Below are positions 1 to 12,691 of a DNA stretch of 64,000 nucleotides, piece by piece. The DNA comes from Mytilus galloprovincialis. Lineage: Eukaryota; Mollusca; Bivalvia; Mytilida; Mytilidae. The notes under the pieces were generated by a model. That model saw nothing but the letters and a program-made list of their open reading frames with translations. It had not been told where the DNA came from and did not search any database. The stretch covers positions 91,049,795 through 91,113,794 of the forward strand of contig NC_134843.1 in assembly GCF_965363235.1 (NCBI RefSeq), in the 5' to 3' direction. Numbering within the stretch: position 1 is the first letter of the stretch; each line of letters opens with the position of its first letter. The position numbers were made by a program, and so were the translations under genes.

Positions 1-3000
1 ACATCTGGTCAACAGTGAGTATTTTAATTTGTATTGTAATCTTTCTATTAACAAACAATAATTTTGGTTTTGTTAAGACTAGTACTTAATACTAGTCTAA
101 ACAAAACCAAAATTATTGTTTGCATTTATTATTGGGATGTTTAAAGAATGAGCAAAAATGTGTGATTAATTAATGCAATATCAGTAAAATCTGCATACAG
201 GTATATGAAGCAGATATCAGAATGAAAGTTCTTATTAATGCAATAATCACCCAGTATTACATATATTTACATGAATAAAAACCTCTCACTAATTTCTGAA
301 TTAAAGTAAAATTTGTTTAAAATATAATCTGAAAATATTTTTAATTTGGCTTGTATACTGTGGATTCATTTTTTTTTTTCATTGTTACATTTTTGTGGAT
401 TGCTGCATCCTCATTGATATTTGATTTCCTGGTTTTGCCAATCTCTGTGTACATAGATCTACATAGCCTACTGAAAATATATTATTCTTTGAACATTGGA
501 ATTTGTAGTTCAACTGTACCCACTGAACCCACGAAAATTTGTATCCAACAAATAATAACAAATCCACAGTAATTGTTTTTACATTTGGTTTATGTTTCAG
601 ACATACAATCATTACATACTACTATTGTTTGTTAAAGGTCGATACAGACTTATACTTAGAAGAGAACAAGTTTTAAAGTTGGCATGTAACCAATGGTTGA
701 CAGCAGAGATATCATTTAAACCTTTACCAACATCAGAAACATCATGGTGCTGGGTTGGACAAGATTTTAGCGACAATGAACCAGTCATTGAACAATTAGC
801 AATTAAATTTAAGGTTAGAAATCATTGTAAATTTAATATGTTTTTTTCTGTATTAAAGTGGTACAAAGACATTACATACAAACTATAGAAAGGAATAGCT
901 TGACATATCAATTCAGATAACACACATGCAACTGTCGAAACTGATAAGCAAATTTGTATATTGTGCATTCACTGCTTTCCATTGCTATTCTAGATTATAA
1001 GCCAACTCTGTGGGACCCTCATGGGTAAACAAGGTTGTTTAAAAAACCTCTCTTGTTGTCCTCAATATGTTTCTAGATTTCATTTAATTTTATAAAATGA
1101 TTTGAATATAATTTTACAATTATCATAAACATGATGCAATATTTATTGATTCATTTTGGTTACTTAACGTCCAGTGGCATATATTTAATGCATGTTCAGG
1201 ACGAGAACAAATTAACAATAAATACAAAAGGAAGGTCCTTGAATAGAAGCCCTTTGGGATATAGGTCAGAGAAATTTTAGACTGCCACTGGAAAATGAGG
1301 GTATATTGGATAGGGACAGAAATTTCACCTTGCAAAAGGCCACCTACCAACCCCTCAAAGAGTTGTTGTAAGGGTTCTTTACATGCAAAGAGCATACAAC
1401 TCACTATAAATAAGGCATTGGATTTAATGTCCCTTTTCTAAAGTGTCTGCAACTTATACATCCAGGACAGCCAAATTGACCTCCCTTTTTGGCAAGAGTT
1501 TTGCTGTCAGTCAGAAGACCTAATTGATCATATTCATATTCCCTAATCATCCTTGGGGGAGACTAATTGATCCTTAAACCTTGGATGGACTTAAGGAACA
1601 AAAGGATGTAATTTTAGAGCAAATACTAAAATAATTATTGGGGAATATTTAAAAGTAAACCGTATATTAGTCATTTGTTAATGATTTTTCAGACAATAGA
1701 GCTGGCTCAACAGTTTAAACAAGTCATTGATACTTGTCAGAACGAAATCAGAAAGCAGAATTCAACAGCTACAGAGAAGGGAGGTAAATATTAAAATAAA
1801 GTATCAAAACTCATGGACAAATCTATTTTTAGTTATACCATTAGAATAACCACCAATTCAGACAAATGTTGAAATGTTTTCCCTGAATGATTGTTTTAAT
1901 GACGAGACAAGCAAATCATGTATAAGTTAGAAAGGGATTTGTATTGAGGATAAACACTGTGTATCATCGTACAGCGGATATAGGTACTAACCAAGCGGGA
2001 GTGAGCGATTTTGATCTTACACGGTAACGAAAATCTTTGTTTTGTTCACAAAAATCAATGTGTACTTCAATATTAACATAATTGCTGTTTTAAGAAATGA
2101 TTTGGTGGTAGCTTGATGATTAGAGAAGTCTCCTTATTTTCCCAAAACAAGAACGATAACTAAAAACATGTGCAATACCCTCGTCTCATCCGATATAATT
2201 CTATATTCATTGCAACTCTTTTTCTGATAGAAGGCCACTGTGTGTGTGTAATAAGTGTTTAGCTGACCACATAAATCCTTATGTACGGTGCATAGTTAAG
2301 CTGTTGTGCACCGTACACAAAAACTTTATTTTCATACTCGTTTATTACCCAAAAAGTTTCAAGGAATGAGTAATCACAGGTAGATTTATGATTGGTAACT
2401 ATTTCTTTTGCCCTGTGTTAGCTTTCTTTCAGATAAAACATGTAAATGTCTCAACAACTTTATTGAAATTGAAAGTTGGTGTTGACATTCACAACTATTT
2501 GCGCATGTACAATTTATTTGTTCTTATTAGAATATCAAAGTTGTTTGATGAATAGGAAAAAAGTCAATGCGAAAATTATTTGGGAGCAGGAATTTCACAT
2601 GTTGAGAAATGTACATTGAATATTGATAAAGCAAAACAAAGATTTTTGTTACCGTGTAAGGTCAAAATTGATCATGCCCACTTGGTTAGTACCTATATCC
2701 ACTGTACTGATGATACACGGTGATAAAGAGCTGTACAGTTCATAGTTTGTAGATGGAAGGTTGTTTATGCCACACCATCTGTAGTAGTACTGCATATTGT
2801 TTTTGTATCTGTCTGTTTTTCCTTCCCATATTAGATTAAAGATGATCATTAGGTAGTTTTGCATGAGGTAGTGGCTACATTAACCTTAGAGTTAGTACAC
2901 ATGCATATTATGATTTGAAGTAAGAATCAATGCCTAGCTAGGGTTTTGATTAAGATTTTTTATTCACTAAACATGCAATTGTGATTATTTAAGCTGGCCA

Positions 3001-6000
3001 TGGTGTGCTGTGATATTTACAAATATTCTTGTCTTTTATAAATCAGGTTTATGTCTGACCTGTTCCGTAATGAAGTCAGAAATCATGTGAACCCTCAAAA
3101 GAAGTATATACAATCTCAACATGATTTGATGTATTCCTTATAAATCACATTACCTGAGACTTCTTTTCCAGGGTTCAGTAATTCTTATAATTTAAATTTA
3201 TTACAGATGCAGATATAAAACCCACAACAGTGGTAGCACAGCCAGAAGAGTCGAGAACTGTAGTAGCACAACCGGAAGAGTCCAGAACCGTGGTTACACA
3301 GCCAGAAGATGCAATGAAGAATGTTATTGAAGAACAAGCTAAAGTAGAAGAAGATGAAGAAGAAGACGATGATGATTATACAACGGATGAAGACGAAGAA
3401 GAAATACTTTTTGACAAAAGAATAAAATTCTTCAGCAAAGAAGAAGATTGGAAGGTAAATTACAGTGATAATATCTCTAAATTATTTTCCATAAACTCAT
3501 TAAAATTAAAGGGAGCTGTGAATTACCTTGGTGTCCATGTTTTTGTAGGTGTCCACAACTGTTTCTAAGGTACTGAATGACCTATAGCAGGGTTATTTTG
3601 TCTGCAAGTTGACCTTGAAGAAGCTGCCCAGACCCACATTTTGCAGTTCATTGGCTTCTTATTTTTGAGTCGATCAGTTTGATATAAAAAGAGATTTGCA
3701 ATAATGTTTGGGTTTAAAGATGAATCTAACAACTTACCATTACAGATATTCAGTCTTCCTGCTCACTGTTTCTCTTGGTTTCTATTTATATCACTTTAAC
3801 ATGTTTTATTCCTGAAATGCATATAAGATTTTTGAATGGCTTTCATCAGTCAATCCATCCTTGATAGAAACTGTTGATATGGGAATTTTAAGGGGGTAGA
3901 CCTTTGTTCAGGGAGATATCTCTTTAAATCAGTTATGATTTTGAAAAAGTCAGGTTTCATAAATGTATTTTAAGCATTTACATGCAAGATTGAAAATAAT
4001 CTGTTACCTAGAAGTTTATAGAATATATTTATGAAAACAGTTGACACAAACATACTGATGATCTTAAGAGTTATTTTCCTTTACCTATAGTAGGTCTACC
4101 TCCTTAAAACTTTGTAGTTAGCTGTATTATTGTCTTCATTATTCTGTTCTACTATAAATGTTGTGAGATGATTTTCATTTTATATATTTGTAGGCTGTCG
4201 GACTAGGAACAATAAAGGTTATTTATGATGAAGATGTCAATGGTAACAGGATAATGGTAGAATTAGACAACAAAAACGTTGTTTGTAATCATTTAGTAAC
4301 TAAGGAACTGAATATGTCTATGTAAGTAGGCTTTTGTAAATATTTTGCTTTGTGGTTCCAGAGTTACAGTACTTGAACAGTTTGAATGAAGGCAATTTTT
4401 CACATATCATGCAATAACTCCAGTATTAAATTGAGAAATTGAAAGGGGGAACGTGTCAAAGAGACAACAACCAGAAGAAATTGACACAACTTGCCGTTAT
4501 GGAAAAGGAAAAACTACAACTATAATCCTTCTTTATTTGCTACATCAATCGTAGGAGATGTCCTTACATTGGTAGCATTTAACTTGCACATGTCTTGTTA
4601 CATGTTTCTAAATATACTTTTTTTTTTTATATAAGTATATCACAACAACAACAACAACAACCCGACCAAAGAGCAGAAAGAACGATTCCCTTTAAGCTTC
4701 ATGTTATTGTTGGGAATGTTTTCTTTCAATGTATTTTAGTTTTCTGTTTCACTATTTCAGAAACTTCAATTGTCAGAATTATAATATAAATTGTTCACAT
4801 TTGTACCATAATTTGAGTTCGTTTAGATTAACTGACAACTTTACATAATTGCTGGAATTGGTGAACACAACACAACTTTTTTTTTTTTTTTTCTTTTAAT
4901 ATGCCATTACAGAATTATAGGACTTTGTCGGTCATTTTAATAAAAGGTATTTTTTAAATGTCTTGAATTACATAAGTAGATATAAGAAAATGTGGTATGA
5001 GTGCCAATGAGACAACTCTCCACCAAAGTTACAATTTGTATAAAGTAAACCATTATAGGTAAAGTATGGCCTTTAACAAGGAACCTTGACTCACACCTAA
5101 CAGCAAGCTATAAAGTATGTATTGTTCAAATTACTACAAAATTAACACTTATCAAAGGATTGGTGAATTCAGATTCCTGATTTAAAAAATTCTGGTTTGT
5201 CATTCAAAACTGCACACTTGTTAGATTTTGTGAATTTAGAACCTTAATTTAGAAAATTCTGTTTTGTCATTTCAGAGTTGTGGGACTTTTAATAGTCATA
5301 ATTGACCTATGCCTAAGGCTATGTTTTTATTTACAGAGATAAAAAAGACTGTTATTGGTCTCCAATAGATTTCTCCACAGATGAACCTGTAAGAAGACAC
5401 TTTAGATCTCAGTTTAGTTCAGAGCAGGCTGCTCAAGAATTCCAAAAAGTATTTGAGGAGGTGAGTTACTACATATTTTAATCACATTTTTCTCTGGTTT
5501 TACTTAACAGAATGCCATCATATTATGTCTGCAGTTTGACAGTGTTGAGATCTTAATTTTGCTCACTTTGGGGATTTGTCAAACACCACCTTCCTGCCTT
5601 CCAATATATGATATTGTTTTTAAAATTCTGAATGAATACAAATACTTTTATGCTCGATTTATGGGCATTAGGTTTTCTGGTCTTTTCGTCCGTCCGTCTG
5701 TCCCACTTCAGGTTAAAAAATTTTGTCAAGGTAGTTTTTGATGAAGTTGAAGTCCAATAAACTTGAAACTTAGTACACATGTTCCCTATGATGTGATCTT
5801 TCTAATTTTAATGCCAAATTAGAGTTTTGACCCCAGTTTCACAGTCCACTGAACATAGACAATGATGGTGCAATTGGGGCATCTGTGTACTATGGACACA
5901 TTCTTGTTGTAAGGAACTTGAGAACAGAGTAACTTTATATTTAGTCAGCAGATTGTTTGTGCAACTTATGAATGCTTTCCAGGTCTGTCGGACAACTACT

Positions 6001-6357
6001 TCCTACTTTTTGATACATTGAATTACAAATGTAGGCTTAGAACGGCAACATGTGTATTGTTGTTTATTCCTATATTTTGTACTCCATAAGATTTAATGGA
6101 AAGCTCAATTTGAAGGCAAAACACATTTCTGATGTTCGATTCTCTAGTTTAAAATAGCAGAACAAGGATTGAATAGAATTGTGTATTTTTTTATGTCAAT
6201 TTTTTTATTATCTTTATTGTCTTTTCTGTATCATTTATATTTTATTTTTTCACAGGGACGCCAGTTAGCACAGGAATCAGAAATTTCCGAAAGAGACATA
6301 GCGACTTTCCCACATGAGATCACATTTCCACATGCTCATGGTGGCTCCAGTCAATGA
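1..6357 (+). CDS. RANBP2: RANBP2/Nup358-like nucleoporin, left copy, 3' exons only
   Basis: C-terminal part of a Ran-binding nucleoporin of the cytoplasmic face of the nuclear pore. The 5' part lies outside the window. Exons: ..1-14, 638-813, 1693-1783, 3207-3454, 4194-4321, 5337-5460, 6256-6357 (TGA). Every junction has GT and AG and the phases agree. The first three exons finish one RanBD1 domain (GRYRLILRR..., WVGQDFSDNEP motifs). The fourth encodes a repeated VVAQPEESRT motif and an acidic run. The last three encode a second, divergent RanBD1 ending in SSQ-stop. Relative to the right copy I see Pro for Leu in DNE(P/L)V, Thr for Ser in V(T/S)KEL, and small changes in the linker and tail. 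No cyclophilin domain follows. The frame is intact, so the copy could be functional. Confidence 0.88.
52..122. repeat. Short hairpin in RANBP2 intron (left arm)
   Basis: About 33 bases beginning caaacaataattttgg are followed, after a few bases, by their near-exact reverse complement. The hairpin lies 38 bp inside the intron. The same hairpin is at 48292-48362 in the right arm, so it predates the duplication. It may be a small MITE. Confidence 0.85.
4472..4660. mobile_element. Left-arm-specific insertion ending in a CAA-rich tail
   Basis: The right arm (near 43570-43600) reads straight through from the 'agagacaacaac' flank to the 'gaccaaagagcag' flank. The left arm has about 190 extra bases there, ending in a (CAA)n run that may include the target duplication. 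I see no coding sequence. The family is not recognised. Confidence 0.6.
4975..5115. repeat. Mussel-type dispersed short repeat
   Basis: Begins near 'tgtggtatgagtgcc' and ends near 'aacagcaagctataa'. Related copies are at 25880-26025 and, as the arm counterpart, about 43135-43260 in inverse orientation. I recognise this as a common Mytilus interspersed sequence. No coding content is seen. Confidence 0.75.
5649..5904. mobile_element. Left-arm-specific bivalve repeat with CGTCCGTCC core
   Basis: The intron between the two last RANBP2-like exons contains extra DNA that is absent at the matching right-arm position (about 42600). It includes 'cgtccgtccgtctg' and 'gaagttgaagtccaat'. An inverted relative lies at about 53390-53715. 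Boundaries are approximate because the flanks are slightly rearranged. Confidence 0.6.
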
Positions 6358-7460
6358 AGATTACAATAGACAATGACTTTGTTATGGATTAATGTAGCTT
6401 TCTGTAATTCTGATATTAAATGTGAAATGCTAGTTCTGTTTAATGTAATGATTAATTAATGTAATGATGATTCTGTTAAGAATGACATAGGAATATTAAA
6501 GTAATGATGATTATCTAAAAATGTCAGGAATTTGTGTAACTGTTGAATTATGTTATTGTTTCAAAACTTAAGTTATGATATGTTTTATGCTAACCTAATG
6601 GTATTAGGGTAATGTTAAAGAATTCAAACTGCATGAAAAAAGATTTATCAAAAAAAATGTTAAGTCTTCAACATCAGTAATTATATGTTGATCACAAGGA
6701 TTACAGCAAATTATTTGAGGGCCTTTATTAACCTTTATCTGATGTTCATAATGGTTCTATTTCTATTTGCTGTACATGCTTGTTTCTTAAAAGAATAGCT
6801 TCAATAGAAATACAAGTATCATGGTAGTACTTTACAATCTTGTTTGTTTTGTGAAATTGACTAATTAGATTATTGGTATCTTTTTTACTACTCATGATTC
6901 AGAGTTTTCCATAAGGGTTTATGCATTGTTGTGCGCTAATGCATAATCTTAAAATTCCCTTTTATAAGCCCCTATCATTCAAACTTTATGAACTCCATCC
7001 TTTCAGTCAATCCCTCGTCATTCAAAAATATTCAAAGGAAAACACTATTGAGATGGTTAATTTTCAGGGAACCTGAGACAGATAGTCATTCATAAGTATT
7101 GTCTATATTTAAAGTGCTGTATTCATTAAGATTTTAACACATTTGAATTACAAAAGTTGTAGCTTCATTCCCAGTATTAATTCTATTTTGTCCAATAGTT
7201 TTTTACTTGGGGCCTAGTTAATCTATATAAAAAATCAATCAACAGTTTAGACAATGGTACTATTTGTATTTACAGAACTTAATGAGAACAATATTGTAAA
7301 CACTTAATCTAGTTTTGTAGTTATTTACATGTTGATGTAGTCAAACACAATTATTACAGATGACATTGTCAGTGTTAGATGTATGAAAAAGAGAGGCTTA
7401 AAATGATGCATAATGACAACCTTTATAACACTGAAAATAAAACTTCAATTATTTAAATTT
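6358..7460 (+). other. Probable 3' UTR of left RANBP2-like gene
   Basis: AT-rich, with no coding signal, and conserved in the opposite arm. The clearest downstream poly(A) signal is AATAAA at 7436-7441, matched in the right arm by 40578-40583 on the minus strand. That the transcript runs this far is inferred. Confidence 0.4.
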
Positions 7461-8480
7461 TTGGTTTAAAAAAATTATATATATGCTAAAAACAAGACAC
7501 ATGAAAATGTTAATTTTTGTTTTTTAAACAAAAGTTTGACAGTAATATCTTCTTTCATTTCAATTTCTCTTTTCTTTCTAATATCTTTAACATATTGTAT
7601 ACTTTTTGCTATTTCTTTAATATCAGGAACTTGAGGAAATCTTAACTGCTCATGGAGAGAAGTAATCATGGATTGTTAAACTTAATCTATAAACAATTAG
7701 TGCTGTATTAAATTATTTCACATTGATGGTGTTATATTTTATTGAGTTGTAATGCCACTACTTTAGCTGAATGATGTTTACACTGTAATAATCTAAAAAG
7801 AGAGCATGACTTGCTGATGTTCTGTTAATCAAATTTTAGCTTAACTACCAAAATGTCCTTGCGAACGTTTGTATGTATTTTTTCGCCTTAATTGACGATT
7901 TTAAAACTTATTTTTCTAGTTTTCCCGTATCATCTCAAAACCTTTAATACTTAAATTCATCGCTATTTTACGATATTTTCCTTTGATCTTACAGACTGAT
8001 AATTTCCTTTCTCAGCACATTAGAATGATTTGGAAAATTATCACTGGAATCTAAGGGCGCTCTTGCCGTTGTCAATTGTCATAGGTAAAATAGCAATAAA
8101 TTATCATTGGTCATCTCAACTCAATTTCTCTGTTTTCAAATTTGCTATACAGGTACCAAGTTGAGCTTTGCATTAATATTTGTCAGGGAATTATTTTAGA
8201 TCAGTCCTGATGCACTGAATATTTGGAAATAATTTGGACTTAAGTTTGAAACTTTTCTGTTGTGTAATTTTCATTTTTTTGTCTGAATATAAAGGCATTG
8301 AAAACAGAATAATTTTATATTCAACATGACCTCAATCTTTACCATCTCCTTTCACTCACTGAATAACAATTGTCTTCCCAATTGACAGATTTCTTAAATA
8401 TTGTCATGGTATTAGTTTTAAGATAGTAAAATAATTTTTTCAAATAATAGGCAAGATTTTGTTTTATCACTAAACACCTA
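7461..8480. other. Non-coding, conserved between arms
   Basis: Nothing recognisable. A minus-strand open frame at 7669-7475 is broken in the right-arm copy, so I do not call it a gene. Confidence 0.5.
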
Positions 8481-8484
8481 ATTA

Positions 8485-9170
8485 TTGTCTCACTTGACGG
8501 AGTCAAAAAGTGTGACAGAGTTATGCTGTTGCCGGCGGCGTCAACAATGTAAAAGTTTGTCATTAGGTCTAGTGTATGGTGAACATCAAGTTGTAGGTCA
8601 ATCATATTTGGTATGCAGTTGTATTAGCCTTGGCACATCTCATTGCCATGGAGATACTTTGGCCCTGCTCCCTCATTCATGGTCTATTGACTTTGAAGCT
8701 TTTGTCTATTTTACATGTATCAGTTTGTGATTAGGTTAGTTTATGGGGAACCATTTGTGGTAGGTGAATGATAGTTGGTATGCAGTTGTATTAGCATTGG
8801 CATATCTCATTTCCATGGAGATTATTTGGCTCTGCACCCTTAGTCATGGTCTTAACTTTGAAACTTTTGCTTAGTTAACATGCATTAGTTTGTGATAAGG
8901 TCAGTTCAAGGGAAACCATTAGTGGTAGTCAACTGTTAATTGGTATTCAGTTGAACAAGCATTAGCACATTTTTATTACCATGGAGATTATTTGGCCCCA
9001 TCCCCTCAGTTATGGTCTTTCAATTTTGAAACTTTTGCTTAGTTTACATGTATTAGTTTGTGATTAGATCAGTTTAAGTTTTAGGTGTGTTTAAAGGGGA
9101 AAGTCTTATAATAAGTCCATGATATTTGGTATGCATTGGCACATCTCATGGAGATTGTTAAGCCATGTAA
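8485..9170. repeat. Degenerate ~168-bp tandem repeat, left arm
   Basis: Four or so diverged units share 'ccatggagat', 'aaacttttgctta' and 'tagtttgtgattag' in the same order. The equivalent right-arm block (about 36430-37340) has more and better-preserved units. Open frames across it are by-products of the repeat. Confidence 0.75.
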
Positions 9171-10000
9171 CTCAGTCATAGTTCATTGACTTTGAATATT
9201 TGCCTAACTTATGTGACATGTTAAGTATGCTATTTTAATGTCAACATTTAGATAATCAAAATTCCAAAAAAAAGCAAGACATACCTCCATGATAACAGAT
9301 TATTTCATTTGCCAAAAAGCAGTGGAATTTAATATATGAAGAGAAGATTAACGCAAGTTTTGTTATGATTGGCTTACTCTTGACCATATTACAGCTTTGT
9401 GGCCTATTAAACATTATAATTACTGTTTTTAAGCTATTGTCCCATGTCAGTAGTTGTATTTAGTCGAATGAAATTTGGGGTTGATGTCACATTTGTAGTC
9501 TCAATTGAATTTGTTTCTACTTGGCGACTTTAACACTTGTCATATTTATAAGACTTGTTTTGATGTGAAAGATAGCACAATGATAGTTTATATTTTAGGT
9601 TTACGTCTGTTTTTTAGGCTAGTCTCCCTTTTACATTTAAAATCTTGTATTGCATTCACAGTGACACTTCATTTTGTGTTTGAGATGCAATAGATACGAC
9701 TAAGTATATTAAAAAATATGTTGCATGTATGTCCAGGGAATTATACCTTATTATAGTTACACCACTAAATTGGACCCAGTCAGAAAGTAGTACAAGAGAG
9801 GCGAAAGATATCAAAGGGGTATTCAAACATGTAGTAGAAACATAAACTGACAACGCCATGGATAAAAACACAAAAATACAAACAACTGTAGATATCAGTT
9901 ATCGCAGGTGCTCAGGAAGGGTAAACAGATTCTGCTTCATATGTTGACTCGTCGTGTTGCTCCTATAAGTACTAAATCAGTAATAAGTCTAATTTGTTGG
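9171..10000. other. Non-coding, conserved between arms
   Basis: AT-rich sequence matching about 35600-36420 in the right arm. No gene or RNA seen. Confidence 0.5.
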
Positions 10001-10450
10001 GTCATTTTTAGGAAAAAAGGGACAATATAACAGTCTGCCATTTGGCACATATCCATTGTCATCTGTAAATGAAGGCAGCAGTAGTATACCGCTGTTCGAA
10101 AGTCATAAATCGATAGAGAGAAAACAAATCCGAGTTACTAACTGAACATGAGGAAAACACATCAAATATAAGAGGAAAACAACGAAACATCAAACATTAA
10201 AGTGCAACAAAAAACAAAAGACAATTCAACACACATGGAAACGAACTATAAGATAACAATTGCCATTTTCCGGACTTTTTAAGAAAAAAAAATGGTGGAT
10301 TGAACCTGGTTTTTTGGCTAGCCAAACCTGCCGCTTTTATGGTAATGTTGAATATGATAAATGATAACATTACATGACAGGACTACAATTCAAATAAATG
10401 GAAGAACATTCAGAGAGTACACACATAAACAATACAATAGAATATTACGA
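10001..10450. repeat. Mussel-type dispersed repeat ('ttcgaacagcggtatac' family), left arm
   Basis: Contains the minus-strand form of 'ttcgaacagcggtatac' near 10100, plus 'aacctggttttttggctag'. The arm counterpart is at 35130-35560, and a lone piece of the same family is at 23195-23284. I recognise the core as common in Mytilus. No intact frame. Confidence 0.7.
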
Positions 10451-10489
10451 CATGCTAATAGTTATTAAAGATACCAGGCTTATAACTTA

Positions 10490-10534
10490 CTACACCAGAC
10501 GTGTTTCGTCTACACAAGACTCACCAGTGACGCT
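10490..10534 (-). ncRNA. Hammerhead-ribozyme-like motif with A6G core change (left arm)
   Basis: On the minus strand: GCGTCA helix-I strand, CTGGTGA in place of CUGANGA, GTCT/AGAC helix II around a short loop, GAAA, then ACGTC followed by TGGTGT. The A6 to G change in the core should impair self-cleavage. The right-arm copy (32461-32503, plus strand) has the same change, so it is older than the duplication. Confidence 0.6.
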
Positions 10535-11150
10535 CAGGTAAAAAAAAGTAGAGAAAGCCAAATAAATATAAAGAGCATTGATGACCGAAAATTCCTAAAA
10601 GTTGTTCCAAATACACTAAGGTTATCTGCCTGGGATAAGAAAATTCCTAAGTATTTAGAATAGTTCCTACTTTTGTAAACAGTAAATTTATAAAAATGAC
10701 CATATAATTGATAAACATGTCAACACCGAAGTGGTGACTAACTACAGAATAAAAACGAATACTTATAACAACCTAGGTCAGCACAGCCGAACCACTCATT
10801 GTTTGTCACCTGACTAGATCGACTGGTGGGACAATCATGAGAGCACTGCGCTTGATACGTTGTCAAAACTACGATACGAATTGACAGTCGTTCCCGTTAG
10901 GCCCTGGTCACAACGAACCCACGACATGAAAATTGGTCAAATTGTGGGTCAATTGTGATCATCGTACGACAGTCGCACAATATTTTGAGCATCGTGGCGC
11001 TGTCGTGTGTCGTGGGACGAAAATTAAACATGCACTTTTTTTGCTCTACAATATTTTATCGTATCACTGTCTTGTGGCTGTCGTGATAGTGTCTTATCAC
11101 TGTCGTGCGATAAACACATTGTCGTGGGTACCAACATAAACCATTTTAAT

Positions 11151-11486
11151 GGACTACTAACACAAAGGTTCCTGGTTCGATTCCCGTTTGGGATGAAAAT
11201 TTCAGGAACTCAATTTTCGGCCCTCCCTTGACACCATCTGCGAGTATGGTCTTGAGGAAACGATGATAGTCCGTCGGAAGGGGACAATAAATGGCTGACC
11301 CGTGTTAAGAGAGAGCCATATCTCTTGCACGTTAAAGACACCCTTGTAGATTTCGAAAAAGAGTAGGCTAATGCCGCTACAAGGCAGCACTCGCACCCGC
11401 AAAGTGGAAAGGAATTAATATAAGTTGCAAAACTTGTTTCCCAATCCACTATAAATAAATATGTTTAAACTAAACTAAACTAAACT
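11151..11486 (+). mobile_element. tRNA-derived SINE, left arm only
   Basis: It has a pol III box B-like GGTTCGATTCC at 11174-11184, a central domain of the kind shared by molluscan SINEs, and a (TAAAC)n 3' tail. It is flanked by a direct repeat, aaaccattttaat, at 11138-11150 and 11487-11499. The right arm (around 31830) has one copy of that target and no insert. Box A is not clear, so the 5' end may be truncated. Confidence 0.85.
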
Positions 11487-11806
11487 AAACCATTTTAATC
11501 AAGAAAAATCGTACAACTGTTGCAAGACTGTCGTACGACAATCCTACGACTGTCGCAAGGCACTCGTGATACAGTCAACCGACTGTCTCAAGAATACCAA
11601 ATTTCGTACGATGCTCGCACAACATTGATTGTCTGTCGAACGACAGTGGTACGTTCGTCGTGCATCATATTTTTGTTTTATTCAGAAGAACACAATTCAG
11701 CGGGAATGAATGTTTGGAAAAACATACCGTCTGTCGTTTAAAGGGGGTGACTGTTCCACCAAAATGATTACGCTCGGTCCTGCTAAGTAGACGCTTTGCC
11801 GGACTC

Positions 11807-11994
11807 CAACAAGAGCAAAAAGCCCGTGAACAGTATAGGAACCAGCAAAACGGCCGACGTTGGTGGGTTAGGCCATGGATCGAACGGCGCCTTATGATTG
11901 GGCAGAATAGTATTCACTGATGCAAGAGTTGGAGCGGGAATCTACCGGTGATTTCGTTAGATTCATGAGGATGGAGCCTGGCATGTTTCAAGAC
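11807..11994 (+). pseudogene. PIF/Harbinger transposase N-terminal fragment (broken)
   Basis: One frame reads ...GRRWWVRPWIERR... and stops. The next piece, LMQELERES..DFVRFMRMEP, is in another frame. This arrangement resembles the conserved start of Harbinger nuclease domains. The catalytic domain is absent, and the frameshift shows it is a relic. The right arm carries the same relic at about 31309-31500, minus strand. Confidence 0.7.
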
Positions 11995-12665
11995 AGTGAC
12001 ATGACAGTCGTACGACAGTGGCACGACAATAACACGCGCATCCCATGACATGAAAACCAACCTGAAAAATAGCCCTAAACAACTCACGACCGACTTGCGA
12101 CTTACCTACGACAGTACACTTACAATTCTTTTTTATCTGTTGTGTACCCATCGTGGAGATGTCGTAGCTGATGTGACCACTGGAAATGTTTTTGGGACAT
12201 TTTTCACGACAGTGCCACGACAACTCTTTTTTATAGATCTTCCACGACAAAAAATCGTATGATATGTTGTGACCGGGTTTTAATGATAGTGAGATCATAC
12301 TTCATGATAATAGACCCATTGTTCCAAAGGATTTTAGAAGCATGTTATTGACTTTGCATACGAAGGGCACCAGGGGAAAGTCCGTTAAAACAAGTTGTTC
12401 GTGAAAAAGTATACTTCCCTGGAGTAGACAAACGTGCCTGACAGCAGAATATGTTATACCGCTACTAGATAAAACTTTAAACGGACCGCCATTTTTTCAC
12501 AAGAACTTCCGAAATTTCGGGGATAACACGGGTTTCAAGCACCGGAAAATCACATCACATCGTTCTATCCCGCGCTAACGCTTACTTTACTGTTTAATAT
12601 TGTTGATAGAAATTCAAAAATGCATTAAGAAAAAGAATTTTTAAATGTTTGATTCATCTTCGTAG

Positions 12666-12691
12666 ACATATAGACACATGTGTCTATATGT
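12666..12691. repeat. 26-bp perfect palindrome
   Basis: The sequence is symmetric about 'acacatgtgt'. The same palindrome is found near 30594-30620 in the right arm. No function assigned. Confidence 0.6.

Larger units (their letters stand above)
10900..12279. mobile_element. PIF/Harbinger-type non-autonomous transposon, left copy
   Basis: The ends are imperfect inverted repeats (ggccctggtcacaac ... gttgtgaccggg) flanked by TTA/TAA-type triplets. Inside are many copies of a short 'gtcgtacgacagt' theme in both orientations and a broken transposase fragment. A SINE sits inside this copy only. The right-arm copy at 31000-32099 has cleaner ends. The TWA duplication and the transposase piece support the PIF/Harbinger assignment. 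Confidence 0.75.

Noticed and set aside
7475..7669. 64-codon minus-strand frame that looks protein-like (LRFPQVPDIKEIAK)
   Set aside because: The right-arm copy (about 40343-40520) is frameshifted, and no splice or start context supports it. An ancient exon is possible but not shown.
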